NCBI GenBank assembly: GCA_002049785.1
Contig: MUKB01000085.1
Coordinates: forward strand, 1-6,652
DNA from: Caldifarciminota bacterium 4484_100
GTDB lineage: Bacteria; Hydrothermota; Tepidihabitantia; SM23-42
Length of the DNA stretch: 6,652 nucleotides
Direction: 5' to 3'
Made by a program: the position numbers and the translations under genes. Position 1 is the first letter of the stretch. Every line of letters begins with the position of its first letter. This document shows positions 5,538-6,652 of this stretch, in pieces. Under the pieces are notes generated by a model. The model was not told the DNA's origin. It saw only the letters and a list, made by a program, of their open reading frames with translations, and made no database searches.

Positions 5538-6652
5538 TGCGAGCGGTTTCGTCTCTGTTCATATACAGAGAAATCTCAGCGTTATGTGACATTAAAGGGC
5601 GATTTTACCATTCCCGCAGAACTGAGGGGTTCAAGCCTGCAGGATGATTATTGTAAAATGGTTCGGCTTCAGAATAATTTTTATAAAAAGGTTTTTGATA
5701 AATTGAAAACATTTTATTTTAAGAAATTCCCTGAGCTTTTAAAGAATCGGAAAACGCGTCGTCTTCTGGAGAATCGGGCAAAAGAGGATGCGCGTTATAT
5801 CCTTCCCTTAGCGACCCAGACCCAACTTGGCACGACGATTAATGGACGGAATCTTGAGTTAATCATTCGGCGGTTTGCCTCTCATCAACTACAGGAGATA
5901 AACGAGTTGGGGAAGAAACTATATGCAAAGGTGAAGAAGATTGCGCCGTCGATAATACTCTTTTATAAGGCGAATGATTATGACCGCAACACCTATCAGG
6001 GGCTCTATGAGTTTGCACAGAATTTAAGGATTGGAGGAAAAAGATCAGGTTCTAAAGATGTTGAGCTTATCTACTATACCCCGGATGCAGACCAGAAGAT
6101 TCTTGCCAGCCTTCTATTTAAGGTTTCAGGAAAGGATTTTAAAGAGTGTTTGAAGACGGTTCAACAGATGAGCTTCAATGAGAAGCGTGAGCTATTTAAA
6201 AAAGCCTGCATCCATTTAGAATTATATGATGTGGTGCTGAGGGAATTTGAATTCGCAGAGCTGTGTTATCGATTGACCGTTTCCGGTGCATGTTTTGGTC
6301 AGTTGAAGCGACATCGAATGGTATCGATAACCTGGCAGGATTATGACCCGGGTCTGGGTGTTACTGTGCCAGAGGCGATTACCGAGATTGGAGAAAAGAA
6401 GGGGTTTATGGAGATAATAAAAAAGACGGAAAGGTTGTATAAGAAAATCGAGAAGAGATTTCCTGGAATCGGAAGTTATATTCTTACCAATGCACATCAG
6501 AAACGGGTTCTGCTCAATGTAAATCTGAGGGAGCTGTATCACATCTCAAGGCTGCGCGAGGATCCGACCGCCCAATGGGATATTAGAAGAAAGGTTGAAA
6601 AACTTTCGGCTCTTGCAAAGAGACGGTTGCCGATCACCACCCTTCTACTTGG
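5538..6652 (+). CDS. Two-domain ThyX-like (FAD-dependent thymidylate synthase family) protein, 5'-truncated, 3' end beyond window
   Basis: One frame is open without a stop from 5469 to the right edge; recognisable family sequence starts near 5541. Domain 1 opens mid-motif with RFRLCSYTEKSQRYV, a variant of the ThyX signature RHR-X7-S (His replaced by Phe, Ser kept). It continues through AKEDARYILPLATQTQLGTT and INGRNLELIIRRF, which match the ThyX LPL...NAR.L region. A second ThyX-like domain (~6060 onward) carries FGQLKRHRMVSITWQDYD, where RHR is intact but the signature Ser is Asp, and then HQKRVLLNVNLRELYHISRL and REDPTAQWDIRR. The ~75-100 residues that precede the RHR motif in ThyX proteins, which help bind FAD, are absent: upstream is the previous gene and its stop (5533-5535). 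No ATG or SD serves this frame before 5658 (ATG, about 11 nt after a weak AGGAT). It could be a recent 5' deletion, an assembly join, or a shortened protein. Confidence 0.8.

Noticed and set aside
5469..5540. A -1 ribosomal frameshift joining the phosphatase frame to the ThyX frame
   Set aside because: The frames do overlap here and -1 would be the needed direction, but no slippery heptamer or strong downstream structure is visible. The ThyX N-terminus would still be missing.
5537..5647. Small plus-strand frame of 36 codons starting at ATG just after the phosphatase stop
   Set aside because: The translation is unlike any family, and the overlapping frame carries the ThyX motif SYTEKSQRY. The ATG is probably incidental.
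1..6652. Intrinsic terminators, CRISPR arrays, insertion sequences or attachment sites
   Set aside because: No GC hairpin followed by a T-run, regularly spaced repeats, transposase, terminal inverted repeats or integrase was seen. No phage or integrase gene accompanies the tRNA.

Overview
The window looks like a piece of chromosome from an uncultured Gram-negative bacterium. It has a secreted beta-rich outer-membrane-type protein with tandem carboxypeptidase-regulatory-like repeats, a tRNA without encoded CCA, and a bacterial geranylgeranylglyceryl phosphate (GGGP) synthase-family protein. That mix is typical of FCB-superphylum candidate lineages such as WOR-3/Stahlbacteria or Cloacimonadota. 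The lineage is an inference from gene content and style, not something the sequence proves. Coding density is very high: there is no gene-free stretch over 300 bases, and the only real intergenic region is the divergent one at 1871-2040.

Minus strand, 1-1870. Reading leftwards from 1870 there is a stand-alone cyclic-nucleotide-binding-domain protein (171 aa), then tRNA-Glu(UUC), then a large exported protein that runs off the left edge. The stop codon of the first gene lies 22 nt inside the tRNA. The exported protein's Shine-Dalgarno and start lie within 21 nt of the tRNA 3' end. The three genes are packed as if they shared one transcript.

Divergent control region, 1871-2040. Two sigma70-like promoters face outward. 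Each puts its -10 hexamer exactly 6 nt before an ATG, with no Shine-Dalgarno, so both first genes are predicted to be leaderless. An imperfect hairpin lies between them.

Plus strand, 2041-6652. A tight operon-like run encodes a GGGP synthase-family enzyme (archaeal-type ether lipid chemistry), PurD, a short class I-like PurE, a fusion of a Sua5/TsaC domain (tRNA t6A synthesis) to an LMW phosphatase domain with the arginine-phosphatase-type CTGNTCRS loop, and a two-domain ThyX-like protein. The first two junctions are ATGA overlaps with good Shine-Dalgarno sequences. The ThyX-like frame begins abruptly in the middle of its first domain, right after the preceding stop codon, without an obvious start, and is cut by the right edge. 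Apart from purine (purD, purE) and thymidylate (thyX) synthesis, the genes are housekeeping functions with no single shared pathway.
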